Position numbers and translations under genes: made by a program. A stretch of DNA of 37,998 nucleotides from a virus. Positions 21,908-31,119 of the stretch are shown one piece after another; the stretch's first letter is position 1; each line of letters begins with the position of its first letter. A model generated the notes under the pieces. That model ran no database searches and had not been told where the DNA came from. It was given only the letters and a program-made list of their open reading frames with translations. Location of the stretch: IMG/VR virus record IMGVR_UViG_3300006987_000003, positions 1 to 37,998 of that record; one strand, written 5' to 3'.

Positions 21908-23116
21908 ATGAACTTACAAGCAAAGATTAAGCGCGATATTGATAGTCATGCGCTCATGAGCTGCACAGGGCTTGAGCATCAGCTTGCGTCTATCGACTTC
22001 AAGGCGCTATCACGATATAGCGATGACGACAGTGAAGCGGCTTATACCGTTGAGAATGGCGTAGCGACTATCGATGTGCGCGGTCTGCTAGTACCTGAAA
22101 CCTCAAGCGATTATCGCTCATGGGGTGTGACAGGCTATGCAAACTTAGCGGACTACATTCAGCAAGCCAATGACGACTACGCAGTGTCCAGTATCGTTTT
22201 AGATATTGATAGCGGCGGCGGTTATATCAAGGGAATTGATATTGCAACTGAGGCGATTTATCAATCCACAAAACCGATTGAAACGTTTGTCAGCGGTGAT
22301 ATGTATTCAGCTGCTTACTGGCTAGGTGCAAGCACAAGCAAGGTTACAGCAGAAGGTCAGCTTAATGGCATTGGCAGCATCGGTGTTTATGTGGTCCATA
22401 CCGAGGAAAGCGGTTGGCTTGAACGCTATGGCGAAAAGGTTTCATTGTTCCGTTCGGGCAAGTGGAAAGCCGCTTTTAATTCATTTATGCCATTAACAGC
22501 CGATGAAAAGACGCGCTTACAAGAAGGCGTCGATGAATCTGCAAGTATCTTTTTTAATCATGTAGCAGCACAGCGCAATGTTGATGCCAAAACAGTCAAA
22601 GGCTGGGAAGGCGATGTATTCACCGCCGTTAAAGCAAAAGAATTAGGTCTAATTGATGCGATTGCGGATAGCGTGGCAGTGTCAAGCAGCACCAAACAGA
22701 GCAACACGAATCCAAAAACCGAGGGGGAATCAATGGATTTACAAGAGGCGCAAGCCAAAATCACAGCGCTAGAGGCTGAAAAAGCTCAGGCTGTACAAGA
22801 AGCTACCGACGCAAAAGCCGCAGCACTAGCAGCGCAAAACGCATTAGCAGAAACGCAAGCCGCTACCCGCCAAACGGCTATCGATAAGCTGGCTGTTGAT
22901 ACTGGTCGCACGTTTACCGATGAGCAAGTGACTGCGTTTAAAGCGATGGATAATGCACAGTTTGCTGTTGCTGAATTTATGGCAAAACCAGTTGAGCCTA
23001 AAGCACCTGATTTGCCAGCCGGTCTTGATAAAGAACAGGCAACAAGCGGTCGTCAAAGTGGCGAAAGTAAAATTCTAGCGGCTGTCGAAGCGGCCAAAGC
23101 ACAAGGAACTAAATAA
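21908..23116 (+). CDS. S49 serine peptidase, capsid maturation protease fused to scaffold
   Basis: A 402-aa protein of the lambda gpC type. SSIVLDIDSGGG and SGDMYSAAYWLG hold the active Ser134, followed by LNGIGSIGVYVVH and FRSGKWKAAF, in which Lys185 (or 187) is the likely general base of the SppA/S49 dyad. After about residue 270 the protein becomes a scaffold: a long coiled coil (QEAQAKITALEAEKAQAVQE...) and a flexible tail. An internal start at 22733 can produce the scaffold alone. It processes prohead proteins. Next are the decoration and capsid genes. Confidence 0.92.
   Translation: MNLQAKIKRDIDSHALMSCTGLEHQLASIDFKALSRYSDDDSEAAYTVENGVATIDVRGLLVPETSSDYRSWGVTGYANLADYIQQANDDYAVSSIVLDIDSGGGYIKGIDIATEAIYQSTKPIETFVSGDMYSAAYWLGASTSKVTAEGQLNGIGSIGVYVVHTEESGWLERYGEKVSLFRSGKWKAAFNSFMPLTADEKTRLQEGVDESASIFFNHVAAQRNVDAKTVKGWEGDVFTAVKAKELGLIDAIADSVAVSSSTKQSNTNPKTEGESMDLQEAQAKITALEAEKAQAVQEATDAKAAALAAQNALAETQAATRQTAIDKLAVDTGRTFTDEQVTAFKAMDNAQFAVAEFMAKPVEPKAPDLPAGLDKEQATSGRQSGESKILAAVEAAKAQGTK
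22733..23116 (+). CDS. Nested scaffold protein from an internal start
   Basis: In frame with the protease gene, an ATG at 22733 is preceded by GAGGGGG (22721-22727) 5 nt away, a strong ribosome site inside a coding region. It would give a 127-aa protein starting MDLQEAQAKITALEAEKAQA, the coiled-coil scaffold alone. Lambda makes its Nu3 scaffold the same way from within gene C. The nested product should be made in excess and lost during head maturation. Confidence 0.7.
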   Translation: MDLQEAQAKITALEAEKAQAVQEATDAKAAALAAQNALAETQAATRQTAIDKLAVDTGRTFTDEQVTAFKAMDNAQFAVAEFMAKPVEPKAPDLPAGLDKEQATSGRQSGESKILAAVEAAKAQGTK

Positions 23117-23484
23117 TGCCTAACTTTAATTACACAACCGAACAGCCATTACCAGTCGATATTGCGCCTACCACTGATAGCGTCGTACCGACTACAGCAA
23201 CCGCGTATAAAAAAGGCGACTTGGTAATCATTGCCGCTGATACTAACGCAGCTACTCATAGCGTAACAGGTAAAGACTTTCACGCTATTTGTTTAGCTGA
23301 TGTGACTGCTGCACAAGCGACTGAAAAACTAGCGATGGGCGTTGAAATGCCGGTTTATATCGCAGGTAAGTTTGATGTGGCACAAGTCAAGATTAACGGC
23401 GTTGCATTAACACCAACTCAGAAGTTAGCAGCCCGTGCTCACGCTAATCGTTCATTACCTATTACGCTTAGCGTAGTTAAATAA
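23116..23484 (+). CDS. Head decoration protein, lambda gpD-like
   Basis: A 122-aa protein of the HDPD family (PF02924). Residues 28-60 (TAYKKGDLVIIAADTNAATHSVTGKDFHAICLAD) and PVYIAGKFDVAQVKINGVAL fit the gpD fold. It caps the capsid threefold positions and stabilises the head when DNA is packed. Start overlaps the protease stop by 1 nt. Length matches gpD (about 110). Confidence 0.85.
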   Translation: MPNFNYTTEQPLPVDIAPTTDSVVPTTATAYKKGDLVIIAADTNAATHSVTGKDFHAICLADVTAAQATEKLAMGVEMPVYIAGKFDVAQVKINGVALTPTQKLAARAHANRSLPITLSVVK

Positions 23485-23496
23485 GGATAAATATTT

Positions 23497-24591
23497 ATGG
23501 CTACTTTTGTATTTGATGATGCGCAAATTGATACCGCATCTTTTGAAGAACTTGGCGCGGTTTATGACCACAGCAAGCCAGTTGATAGCTTTTTACGTGA
23601 CCGTTATTTTGGCAATACCATCTTACTAAATGGTCAGGACAAAGTGCCAGTAGGTGAGATTAAAACCTATGTGCCACTAGCACCAGCCGTTTTGCCGACT
23701 GCACAAGGTCGCGTTATCAAAGATAAAGTTGAATTAAACGTCAGCTATATCAAAGCGCCTTACTTAAAGCCCGCTTGTGTCGTTGAGCCGTTGAGCGACA
23801 TTGACGCTAAGATGCAAAAACTATTGCAATCTATGCGCGTTATCGCAACCAATGCCGCCGGTACGCCGCCAAGTATGCAAGACGAATGGGAAATGGCAGC
23901 CGCCAACTCTTACTGGACTATTCGCCAGTCAATCGCTGCCCGTATCGCTTTGATGTGCCGTGATGCTTTGTTATACGGCAAAGTGGTCGTACAAGGTGAT
24001 GATAACGCGGGTGTGACCGTTGATTATGGTCGTCATGCTGATCTTAAGTTTAACCCGTTGGTTGCATGGGATGCAGTAGGCGCTACGCCTTACGAAGATA
24101 TTCGCAAGATGGTTAAGAATTTAACCAAGCATGGCAAGCGCCGCGCTGTTGATGCCCTTATGTCTAGCCGTGTGTTTGAAGCATTGGCAGACAATGAGAA
24201 GTTTAACAAACGCTTTACTGCTGCACTCAATACTAATGTTAGTCGTGTATTTGACGGCGGTTTTGGTGGTGAGACTGAGGCGACCTTACGCGGTACTTTA
24301 GACGGTATCGAATTTTGGACGTATGACGTTGAGTTTGAAAAACAAGACGGCACAAGCGAGCTAATGATTCCAGAAGATGGTTTTTGGTTAGTGTCTGAGC
24401 GTGGTAACAACTTGTACTTCTGTATGATTAAGCATCGTAAAAACCCTGCTAAATTAGCAATGGAATTGATGCCATACCATGTGTTTAGCGACAACCCATC
24501 TGTTGATGAGTTTATTGCTGATTCAAGCCCGTTGCCAGTGACCATCAATAAGAACGGCGCTTGTGGTGGTACTGGTTTTATCACTCTTTAA
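23497..24591 (+). CDS. Major capsid protein, lambda gpE-like
   Basis: A 364-aa HK97-fold capsid protein of the gpE family (PF03864). It shows VDSFLRDRYFGNTILLNGQDKVPVGEI near the start and KKVEFWTYD-like strands later (LDGIEFWTYDVEF), with PFVAWDAV-like and RRAVDALMSSRVFEAL segments in the axial domain. It builds the head with the decoration protein encoded upstream. Length and order (protease, decoration, capsid) are as in lambda. A terminator follows. Confidence 0.92.
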   Translation: MATFVFDDAQIDTASFEELGAVYDHSKPVDSFLRDRYFGNTILLNGQDKVPVGEIKTYVPLAPAVLPTAQGRVIKDKVELNVSYIKAPYLKPACVVEPLSDIDAKMQKLLQSMRVIATNAAGTPPSMQDEWEMAAANSYWTIRQSIAARIALMCRDALLYGKVVVQGDDNAGVTVDYGRHADLKFNPLVAWDAVGATPYEDIRKMVKNLTKHGKRRAVDALMSSRVFEALADNEKFNKRFTAALNTNVSRVFDGGFGGETEATLRGTLDGIEFWTYDVEFEKQDGTSELMIPEDGFWLVSERGNNLYFCMIKHRKNPAKLAMELMPYHVFSDNPSVDEFIADSSPLPVTINKNGACGGTGFITL

Positions 24592-24609
24592 TACTAATTA
24601 ACTTTAATC

Positions 24610-24633
24610 AACCCTGCTAACGCGGGGTTTTTT
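24610..24633 (+). terminator. Intrinsic terminator after the capsid gene
   Basis: AACCCTGC (24610-24617) pairs with GCGGGGTT (24622-24629) with loop TAAC and a T-run. It could lower transcription of genes after the capsid gene, keeping capsid high. Confidence 0.8.
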
Positions 24634-24648
24634 AATGGAGATCATAAA

Positions 24649-24825
24649 ATGTCAAAAGTTTATATTGCAATGAACGCTATCGGTCAATTTAACGCCGGTG
24701 AAGAAGTCGTAGGCTTGGAGGATGCCGAGCGTATCGAATATTTACTAAGTATCGGTGCCATTGAAGAAGCTAATAGTGACGACAAATCAAAGCCTGCAAC
24801 CAAGGCAGCCGCCAAAAAGGACTAA
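24649..24825 (+). CDS. Small head-tail joining-region protein
   Basis: A 58-aa protein: MSKVYIAMNAIGQFNAGEEV, then GLEDAERIEYLLSIGAIEEA and a lysine/alanine-rich tail. It has the look of the small proteins found after capsid genes in many siphoviruses (short beta-barrel with FNAGEEV and a GAIE ending). GGAG lies 9 nt before the ATG. Role inferred from position only, perhaps head completion. Confidence 0.7.
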   Translation: MSKVYIAMNAIGQFNAGEEVVGLEDAERIEYLLSIGAIEEANSDDKSKPATKAAAKKD

Positions 24826-24828
24826 ATT

Positions 24829-25266
24829 ATGTATGCGACTCATGACGATTTAATAAGCCGCTTTGGTGAGCTTGCTATAGCTGAGCTTGAGTCCATGCAC
24901 AATGACGGCTTGCTTGCAGTCACCAACGCACTGTCTGACGCATCAGAGAAGATGAACAGCTACTTATCAATACGCTATAAAACGCCGTTGAATAAGACTG
25001 AGCATTTGAAACTGGTGTGCGCTGACATTGCGCGCTATTTGCTTTATATGAACGAGCCGACCGATGAAGTCGAGGCACGTTATAAAGAAGCGCTTAAGTG
25101 GCTGCAAGACGTGGGTGCAGGTAAAGCCAATGTCACGTTTGCTGAGCCATTGACTGATGACGAGCAGCAATCAACGTACATCAAACCGGCGGTGCCCATC
25201 GGCGATAGTTACCGCGGTCAAGTATTTGGTGATGATGTATTTGCCAAGATGCCGGGTATGAATTGA
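24829..25266 (+). CDS. Head completion protein, DUF1320 (Mu gp36-like)
   Basis: A 145-aa protein with the DUF1320 pattern: MYATHDDLISRFGELAIAEL, helical NALSDASEKMNSYLSIRYKTPL, and LVCADIARYLLYMN. Family members close the head after packaging and present the tail-docking surface. Length is normal. It starts 3 nt after the preceding gene. Confidence 0.88.
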   Translation: MYATHDDLISRFGELAIAELESMHNDGLLAVTNALSDASEKMNSYLSIRYKTPLNKTEHLKLVCADIARYLLYMNEPTDEVEARYKEALKWLQDVGAGKANVTFAEPLTDDEQQSTYIKPAVPIGDSYRGQVFGDDVFAKMPGMN

Positions 25267-25273
25267 GGTCCTT

Positions 25274-25699
25274 ATGATTGATGCTAATTTATCAGGCGGT
25301 GACGAGATCATCAGGCGGCTGGGCGCTTTGTATTTTGATAGCCAAAAAATGCAGAAGTTTAGCCGGTTGGCTGGTGCCGAGATGGTCCATCAAACTGAGG
25401 AGCGCTTTTACAATCAGCACGACTTAGGGCGTCAACCGTGGAAACCATCTCTACGCGCAATAAGAGAGAGCGGTAAAACTCTACGCGATACTGGGCGGCT
25501 TATGGCGTCATTAACTTATATTGCGCTACCTGATGGCGTCAAGTGGGGTACTAACGTGGTTTATGGGCCTTGGATGAATTACGGAGTGACCAAAGAGGGT
25601 AGGTTGGTTACTACAGCTAGACCATTTATGGGCATGAATGACGACGATAGGGCTAGTGTGCTCAATATTATTAATCGAATTATGGACGTGGACCTATGA
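25274..25699 (+). CDS. Virion morphogenesis protein, Mu gpG-like
   Basis: A 141-aa member of PF05069. QTEERFYNQHDLGRQPWKPS and LRDTGRLMASLTY then VVYGPWMNYG and TARPFMGM are typical. In Mu gpG is a tail-completion or head-tail joining protein. It overlaps the next gene by 4 nt. Length fits. Confidence 0.88.
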   Translation: MIDANLSGGDEIIRRLGALYFDSQKMQKFSRLAGAEMVHQTEERFYNQHDLGRQPWKPSLRAIRESGKTLRDTGRLMASLTYIALPDGVKWGTNVVYGPWMNYGVTKEGRLVTTARPFMGMNDDDRASVLNIINRIMDVDL

Positions 25700-26217
25700 A
25701 TAAGAATTATTTTGCAGTAGGTCTTGGACTAATAGACCATTTGCGTAAGGAGTTTAGACCCAAAGATAAAAGGGTTTACGAAACACGTAGTCAGCACGAA
25801 GCTAGGCTATTGGCTGACGAAGAATTATTGATGGCCGCTCAGATCAATGCTGATAAGTGGGGTGTTAAGCATATTGATACTGTAGCAAGTATTAATAATA
25901 TCAATAAGCAGATAACACCCGCTCTATATGTCGTGAATACTTCAAACAATCCAAACTCTAATGGCGCGATAGACAGCCAAGACGCGCAGCGATGGACGCT
26001 CGTTGTTGTTGTGAGCAACCAAGCCTCGCAAACGGATACTACAGGTCTTATGCGCGATTCAGGCGAGCTCATCAGTAAGGTTATTAATTACGTGCAAGGT
26101 TATCAGCTAGATGACTACCACGATGCATTAGAGCGAACATCAACATCGGGAACACCCATTTACTACAGTACGTTAGCGCTTTACCCATTTACTTTTCAAA
26201 CCAAATTTCAGCCTTAG
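25696..26217 (+). CDS. Tail terminator-like protein (Gp37-type)
   Basis: A 173-aa protein positioned right before the tail tube gene, where tail terminator proteins lie. The core has TPALYVVNTSNN, RWTLVVVVSNQASQ and SGELISKVINYVQGY, consistent with the alpha/beta fold of Mu Gp37-like and lambda gpU-like proteins. I am confident about position, less about the family. It would end tail tube growth and join it to the head. Confidence 0.65.
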   Translation: MNKNYFAVGLGLIDHLRKEFRPKDKRVYETRSQHEARLLADEELLMAAQINADKWGVKHIDTVASINNINKQITPALYVVNTSNNPNSNGAIDSQDAQRWTLVVVVSNQASQTDTTGLMRDSGELISKVINYVQGYQLDDYHDALERTSTSGTPIYYSTLALYPFTFQTKFQP

Positions 26218-26229
26218 AGGATATTAATC

Positions 26230-26964
26230 ATGGCAGAGAACTTAAACCAATCCCACGCCTTTATCGGCAAGGGTAAAATCTTTATGACACCCATCACGGG
26301 TGCGGTACGCGGCAAGCCTTTCTGGGTTGGTGTAGCATCCGCATTGTCTTTTGCTCACTCAGTCGAAGATGAAAAAGAATTAATCGAGCATCATTCTGGC
26401 ACCAACCAAGTTTGGGATGTGTCAGCAGGTACGAAAAAGACTACCGTGTCTTTGACTATCCAAGAGCGCCGCTTAGAAGCAATGCGCGCAGCACTACAAG
26501 CAACCGTTGAAACCGTAGCGACTGGCTCAGTGGTAGCAGAAGAACACGCCGTCGATGCAGTTGGTGATATTGCTTTTTTAAAGCACTCAAACGTTACTGT
26601 GACCACCGTTACAGATAGTGCAACTGCGGCATTGGTCGAGGGCACTGATTACAAAATCGATAAGCAGTATGGCCGCATTGAGATATTGAAAGCGGGCTTA
26701 ACAGGTATCAAAGTCGGCTATACCTATGGCGAAGCAACTGTCATGAAGCCAATGACGGATAACGTGGATTTCTACGAGCTACGCATCGACGGTATGAACA
26801 CTGTCGGCCAAAAAGATAAGCAGATTGTCACAGCTTATCGCGTCAAGCTAAATCCATCTGATGCTTACGATCTAATCAATGATGACTTCGCTGAAATGCA
26901 GATTGAAGGCACAGCGTTATTTGATGAAGCCCGTAACGCAGCTTATGAGATTAAAACGATTTAG
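26230..26964 (+). CDS. Major tail tube protein
   Basis: A 244-aa protein with the beta-rich look of siphovirus tail tube subunits: FIGKGKIFMTPITGAVRGKPFWVGVASALSF, KKTTVSLTIQERRLEAMRAAL and, later, VMKPMTDNVDFYELRIDGMN. It should assemble as stacked hexamers. Moderate length and single tube gene with no sheath gene nearby indicate a non-contractile tail. A terminator follows. Confidence 0.82.
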   Translation: MAENLNQSHAFIGKGKIFMTPITGAVRGKPFWVGVASALSFAHSVEDEKELIEHHSGTNQVWDVSAGTKKTTVSLTIQERRLEAMRAALQATVETVATGSVVAEEHAVDAVGDIAFLKHSNVTVTTVTDSATAALVEGTDYKIDKQYGRIEILKAGLTGIKVGYTYGEATVMKPMTDNVDFYELRIDGMNTVGQKDKQIVTAYRVKLNPSDAYDLINDDFAEMQIEGTALFDEARNAAYEIKTI

Positions 26965-26971
26965 TGTTTTG

Positions 26972-27001
26972 CCCTAGTCATAACATCGGCTAGGGTTTTT
27001 T
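26972..27001 (+). terminator. Intrinsic terminator after the tail tube gene
   Basis: CCCTAG (26972-26977) pairs with CTAGGG (26990-26995), followed by a T-run. Confidence 0.75.
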
Positions 27002-27054
27002 GTTTAATCAAGTCATTACGATGTGATGATTTGCTCAAATGAAAAGGATAAATT

Positions 27055-27486
27055 ATGCGTACTAACTCACAAACCAAGCTGACAAATACTGTCACAAACG
27101 CTGTCATCGTCTTGTCTGATAGCTTATATCCTGATGCTGAGCATGATTGGTCATCAGTAGTATCAAATACCAAGTACGCGCTAGACGGTACGATGATTGT
27201 CGAGCAGTCAGTAAGACAAGCGGGGCGACCATACGTGATGCAAGCGCCTGATGGTCATGGCGTACTCAGTCGAGCAACGGTTAATGCGCTAAAATCTGAG
27301 CGTGACAAGCTAGGAGCGACCTTTTGGCTAGATTACTTGGCAGATGGTCAAGTTAAGCGCGTTAAGGTGATATTTGACACTACAGCCGAGGCTATCAATG
27401 CAACGCCAATCAAAGGCAGTACAAGCCCACAGTTGACCGATTATTACAATGTAAAGCTCAGTTTTTTAGAGATACCAAGCGTGTGA
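27055..27486 (+). CDS. Tail protein of unknown role
   Basis: A 143-aa protein between two terminators. It begins with a polar helical stretch (TNSQTKLTNTVTNAVIVLSDSLY) and has AGRPYVMQAPDGHGVLSRATVNALKSERDKLGATFWLDYL. Tail assembly or a minor tail protein is likely by position. I do not recognise the family. AAGGA is 7 nt before the ATG. Confidence 0.65.
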   Translation: MRTNSQTKLTNTVTNAVIVLSDSLYPDAEHDWSSVVSNTKYALDGTMIVEQSVRQAGRPYVMQAPDGHGVLSRATVNALKSERDKLGATFWLDYLADGQVKRVKVIFDTTAEAINATPIKGSTSPQLTDYYNVKLSFLEIPSV

Positions 27487-27502
27487 CTTTATTCAATTAT
27501 TC

Positions 27503-27526
27503 AGCCCTTTATTTAGGGCTTTTTTA
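27503..27526 (+). terminator. Terminator before the large structural gene
   Basis: AGCCCT (27503-27508) pairs with AGGGCT (27515-27520), loop TTATTT, then a T-run and the tail CTACAATTTG, which resembles the downstream flank of two other late terminators. Confidence 0.75.
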
Positions 27527-27552
27527 ATGCCTACAATTTGACGGATGATGAT

Positions 27553-30500
27553 ATGGCGATTACTCAAAACGATTTAGAGATACTAAAGTCCGAAATTATG
27601 GCAGATACGCCTGATGGCGGCGGATTGCCTACAGGTATTGCCGTCATTGATGGGGTATCGAATAACTTATTTCCCGATGTGTCGGATATTGACCGTCTTA
27701 TCGGTCGTGTGCGTCTGCGTAAAGTATCGCTTGCAGTTAAAACGGCTAATGCTGAGCTATTGCAAGCCGTGCGAATGCTATTCACTGAGTTGCCCGAAAA
27801 TCCGAATATCAGTGTCTTTGCATTTAAAGCCAGTAGCTTTGCAGATAGACGAGTTGACGCTCAGAACAAGATTGAGTCATACCTTGCGTTCGGTAGCAAG
27901 TGGGCAGGGCATTTACTTGAAACACAGCTTTCAGGGCAGCGCGTTATTCAGGTCTCATTAGATAAAGGCGACCAAGTGCCAGCAGTCGGTCAGCCGCTTG
28001 TATTGGTGCAAAACGAAGGGCAGTCAGACGAATTTTATCAGTATATCCGTCCGCTTAAAGTCGATGTTATTGAGCGTAGATTTCAGCGTACAGTCAGCGA
28101 ATCGGTAACACGCACAGTAGCAACGATTGAGTTTGGCGATACATTGACAAAGACCTTTAACGGTTTGACCGTGCCTGAATATTATCAAAATACTAACACA
28201 AGCAGACGCGCTGTTTTACGTGAAGCCCGTGTCGCTGACGCTGCTAAGTATTACAGTGCAAGCCGCTTAGCTGAGCCGGTTGTGGCAATGACCAGTCGTC
28301 AAGTTAAGATACAGTCTATTTATACGCAAGTAGTGCCAAGCACCCAAGTTGAAACGCCGATACTACAGCGTGACCCTGCCAATCAAGTCGCTACTCAAGC
28401 GCGTGGCGATGGTGTTATCGCAATCAATCAATCGGTAAACGTAGCGACCAACACGGCGTTTAGTTTACCAAGTGGTATCGCAGTCGGTACGCTGAGCATC
28501 AATGTATCGGGTCGATTATTAACAGACCGTAATGGTCAATTGGTGGACAGCCAAAATAAAGCGTACGCAGCTATCAAGTATGGTGTAGGTCAAATCACAT
28601 GGTATGACTTATTAAGCACAGGGCAAACGATAGTTACAGGTAGCTACAAACCTGCAAGTGAGTTTAACCGTGTGGCGCAAACCGATTATCAAGTTGTAGA
28701 GGATAACGCAGGGTACAACTATGTGCGCGAGCTTGGCGCTGAGCCAACACCTAATAGCCTAAAAATCACTTACACAGTAGGCGGTAATAACTATCTCGTA
28801 CATGACGATGGTCGCGGCGCTTTAGTTGATGACGATGGTAACGGACGAGGCACAGTACAAGGTAAAACAGTGCTGCTTACGACTGCAGCTATACCTGATG
28901 CAGCGAGCTATATTATTTACTCGTTTGGCGTGGATTTAGACACGGTTAAGTATGGCGCTCAAGCGTTACTACCTGCTTATCATATTTTAAAAGTTAACGA
29001 TGTTGTTAGTGGTGATATTGCAGTGACGTGGGGTGTCGATAAGACGGCGACAGTAAGCAGCAATGCTATAACGGGTGATGCAACGGGAGTTATGGTCGGT
29101 GATGAAATACATATCACACCAAAAGAAACTGTTGCAAAAGGAACGGTGTTCAGTCTTTCTTATCAGCGACCCGTAGGTGGTGACAAAAGGTCAATTAACC
29201 AAGAGTCCAATGTGGGATCTGCGGTGGGTGAGTTTGAATTTAGCGGTAGTTTTGATGCAGTAATTACCGGAGATATGTATATCAACCTTACCTTTAATAG
29301 AATTAATTACGGTGGCAATGTCCGAGTTAGGTTGCTATTAGATGGCACAGGAAACGGTCTTGTAGTTGATTCTGTGTTAGTGCCTATAGATTCAAATAAC
29401 TGGGTACGCACAAAAAGCGATGCATGGGCTGCCAATGTTATTAGTAGCACTATTAATAAGTCGACTGGGGGTATTAGTTTTAAAATAAAAGTTGGTCGCA
29501 CTGCACAAAAAGTAGACGTTATTGCAAGACCTGGAGTATCGCCAGTTTTCAAAACTAAAAATGAAAACATACCTCTTGTTATTAACAGTACACAAGTTAG
29601 CATTGTCGCTATTTTGGGATCAGGCACTGAGCCAGCTACGTTAGAAATACCTACTGATGCAATATACATTGACACCCCTCAAGATTCATCAGCACCTATC
29701 GTCAGTGGCTCAGTCTTTATTGATGCGCTTGGTCAGAGCTTACGTGATGGCAATGGCAAGATAAAAAATGGCGCTGATGTTGTCGGTAATATTAATATCA
29801 AGTCAGGCGTTATCGAGCTGACAACATGGCAAGCAGGGCAAGCCAACACGGTTAATCTCAAATCAATGCTACGTGAAAACGACCCTGTGCCGCTTGCTAA
29901 CTTGGTATTTAGAACGCCAGTCGCACCGCTTAAAAAGGCATCACTACAAATCAGTGCTGAGCTTGCAGACGGTACGATGTTGTCGCTATCAACAGACGCG
30001 CAAGGCGGTATAACAGGCAGTAAGTACGCTCATGGTACGGTTGATTTTAAAGCTGGATTTGTAGCGCTGTATTTTTATGAAAAGTTAGGCGTGACGGCTA
30101 ACCCCAATATTGTGAATGAGAGCTGGTACGACGCGGCCAACATTTACATGGAGAGCGGCACAAACTATATCAATAAACCGATATACGTTAAGCCGGACTC
30201 TATACGCTATAACGCCATTGCTTACAGCTACTTGCCGTTAGATAAAGAGCTTATCGGACTTGATCCGGTGCGCTTACCAACCGACGGTCGTGTACCGTTT
30301 GTTCGTAAAGGTGACAGCATAGCGATTACTGAGCTTAAGACGATGCAGCTACCAACCAATGCTCCAAATGATACGTTTGATTTAGGCTTTGAGCGTTTAT
30401 CTGATGTGAATGTAGTCGATAGCACAGGTAAAAAGGTCAGTTTTGATTATCTCGATATTGATTTAGATGCTGGTACGTTAAAGCTTAACGGCTTGCTTGA

Positions 30501-31119
30501 TATGTCGTCTTATACAGCGCCACTTACTGCTAAATATCGCATTATGGATATCGCGCTAGTGATTGAGACGGATATTTCAGGTCGTGTCACGCTATCAACG
30601 CTTATCACGCATGACTACAGCACAGCCGCCGTCTTTAGCTCAATGCTATTGGCAGGTGATATGCAAGCTCGAGCGTATAACGTGTTTGGTCAAAAGTCAT
30701 GGTCAGGCGTTTGGAGTGATAGTTTAATAGGCGATGCCACAACGTCGCAGCTACAGGTAACCAATAACCCTATCGTTGTGACTAATCGAGATTCGATAGA
30801 GGAGCGATGGGCGTTAGTCTTTACCAGTGATAAGGTGTTTAGGATTATCGGTCAGACAGTAGGTGAGATTGGTACTGGCTCAACATCTGGAGTAACAAGC
30901 CCGCTTAATCCCATGACCGGACACCCGTATTTTACAATACCTCAAGGGTCGTGGGGTGTTGGCTGGTCAGCCAATAACGTAGTGAGATTTAATACGGTAA
31001 CAGCTAAATATCCTGTATGGATTGGTAATGCTATTCAACAACATCAAGGGTCAAGTAAAGACAACTATGATTTTACGATTGGTTATCACGCCAACATTGA
31101 CAGAGATAGGGGTAAGTAA
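27553..31119 (+). CDS. Very large tail or baseplate structural protein
   Basis: A 1188-aa beta-rich protein with no domain I can name. It alternates short Ig-like or beta-sandwich segments such as YLVHDDGRGALVDDDGNGRG and SGSVFIDALGQSLRDGNGKIKNG. There are no clear membrane segments or long coiled coils. Residues about 530-700 look like an inserted module, with AT-richer DNA and different composition. It is likely a tail-tip or side-fibre component. The ATG at 27553 has ACGGA 8 nt upstream; a TTG at 27538 is less likely. The stop overlaps the next start by 1 nt. Confidence 0.7.
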   Translation: MAITQNDLEILKSEIMADTPDGGGLPTGIAVIDGVSNNLFPDVSDIDRLIGRVRLRKVSLAVKTANAELLQAVRMLFTELPENPNISVFAFKASSFADRRVDAQNKIESYLAFGSKWAGHLLETQLSGQRVIQVSLDKGDQVPAVGQPLVLVQNEGQSDEFYQYIRPLKVDVIERRFQRTVSESVTRTVATIEFGDTLTKTFNGLTVPEYYQNTNTSRRAVLREARVADAAKYYSASRLAEPVVAMTSRQVKIQSIYTQVVPSTQVETPILQRDPANQVATQARGDGVIAINQSVNVATNTAFSLPSGIAVGTLSINVSGRLLTDRNGQLVDSQNKAYAAIKYGVGQITWYDLLSTGQTIVTGSYKPASEFNRVAQTDYQVVEDNAGYNYVRELGAEPTPNSLKITYTVGGNNYLVHDDGRGALVDDDGNGRGTVQGKTVLLTTAAIPDAASYIIYSFGVDLDTVKYGAQALLPAYHILKVNDVVSGDIAVTWGVDKTATVSSNAITGDATGVMVGDEIHITPKETVAKGTVFSLSYQRPVGGDKRSINQESNVGSAVGEFEFSGSFDAVITGDMYINLTFNRINYGGNVRVRLLLDGTGNGLVVDSVLVPIDSNNWVRTKSDAWAANVISSTINKSTGGISFKIKVGRTAQKVDVIARPGVSPVFKTKNENIPLVINSTQVSIVAILGSGTEPATLEIPTDAIYIDTPQDSSAPIVSGSVFIDALGQSLRDGNGKIKNGADVVGNINIKSGVIELTTWQAGQANTVNLKSMLRENDPVPLANLVFRTPVAPLKKASLQISAELADGTMLSLSTDAQGGITGSKYAHGTVDFKAGFVALYFYEKLGVTANPNIVNESWYDAANIYMESGTNYINKPIYVKPDSIRYNAIAYSYLPLDKELIGLDPVRLPTDGRVPFVRKGDSIAITELKTMQLPTNAPNDTFDLGFERLSDVNVVDSTGKKVSFDYLDIDLDAGTLKLNGLLDMSSYTAPLTAKYRIMDIALVIETDISGRVTLSTLITHDYSTAAVFSSMLLAGDMQARAYNVFGQKSWSGVWSDSLIGDATTSQLQVTNNPIVVTNRDSIEERWALVFTSDKVFRIIGQTVGEIGTGSTSGVTSPLNPMTGHPYFTIPQGSWGVGWSANNVVRFNTVTAKYPVWIGNAIQQHQGSSKDNYDFTIGYHANIDRDRGK

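Noticed and set aside
24090-24584. 164-codon minus-strand frame in the capsid gene
   Set aside because: Antisense shadow of a clearly identified capsid gene.
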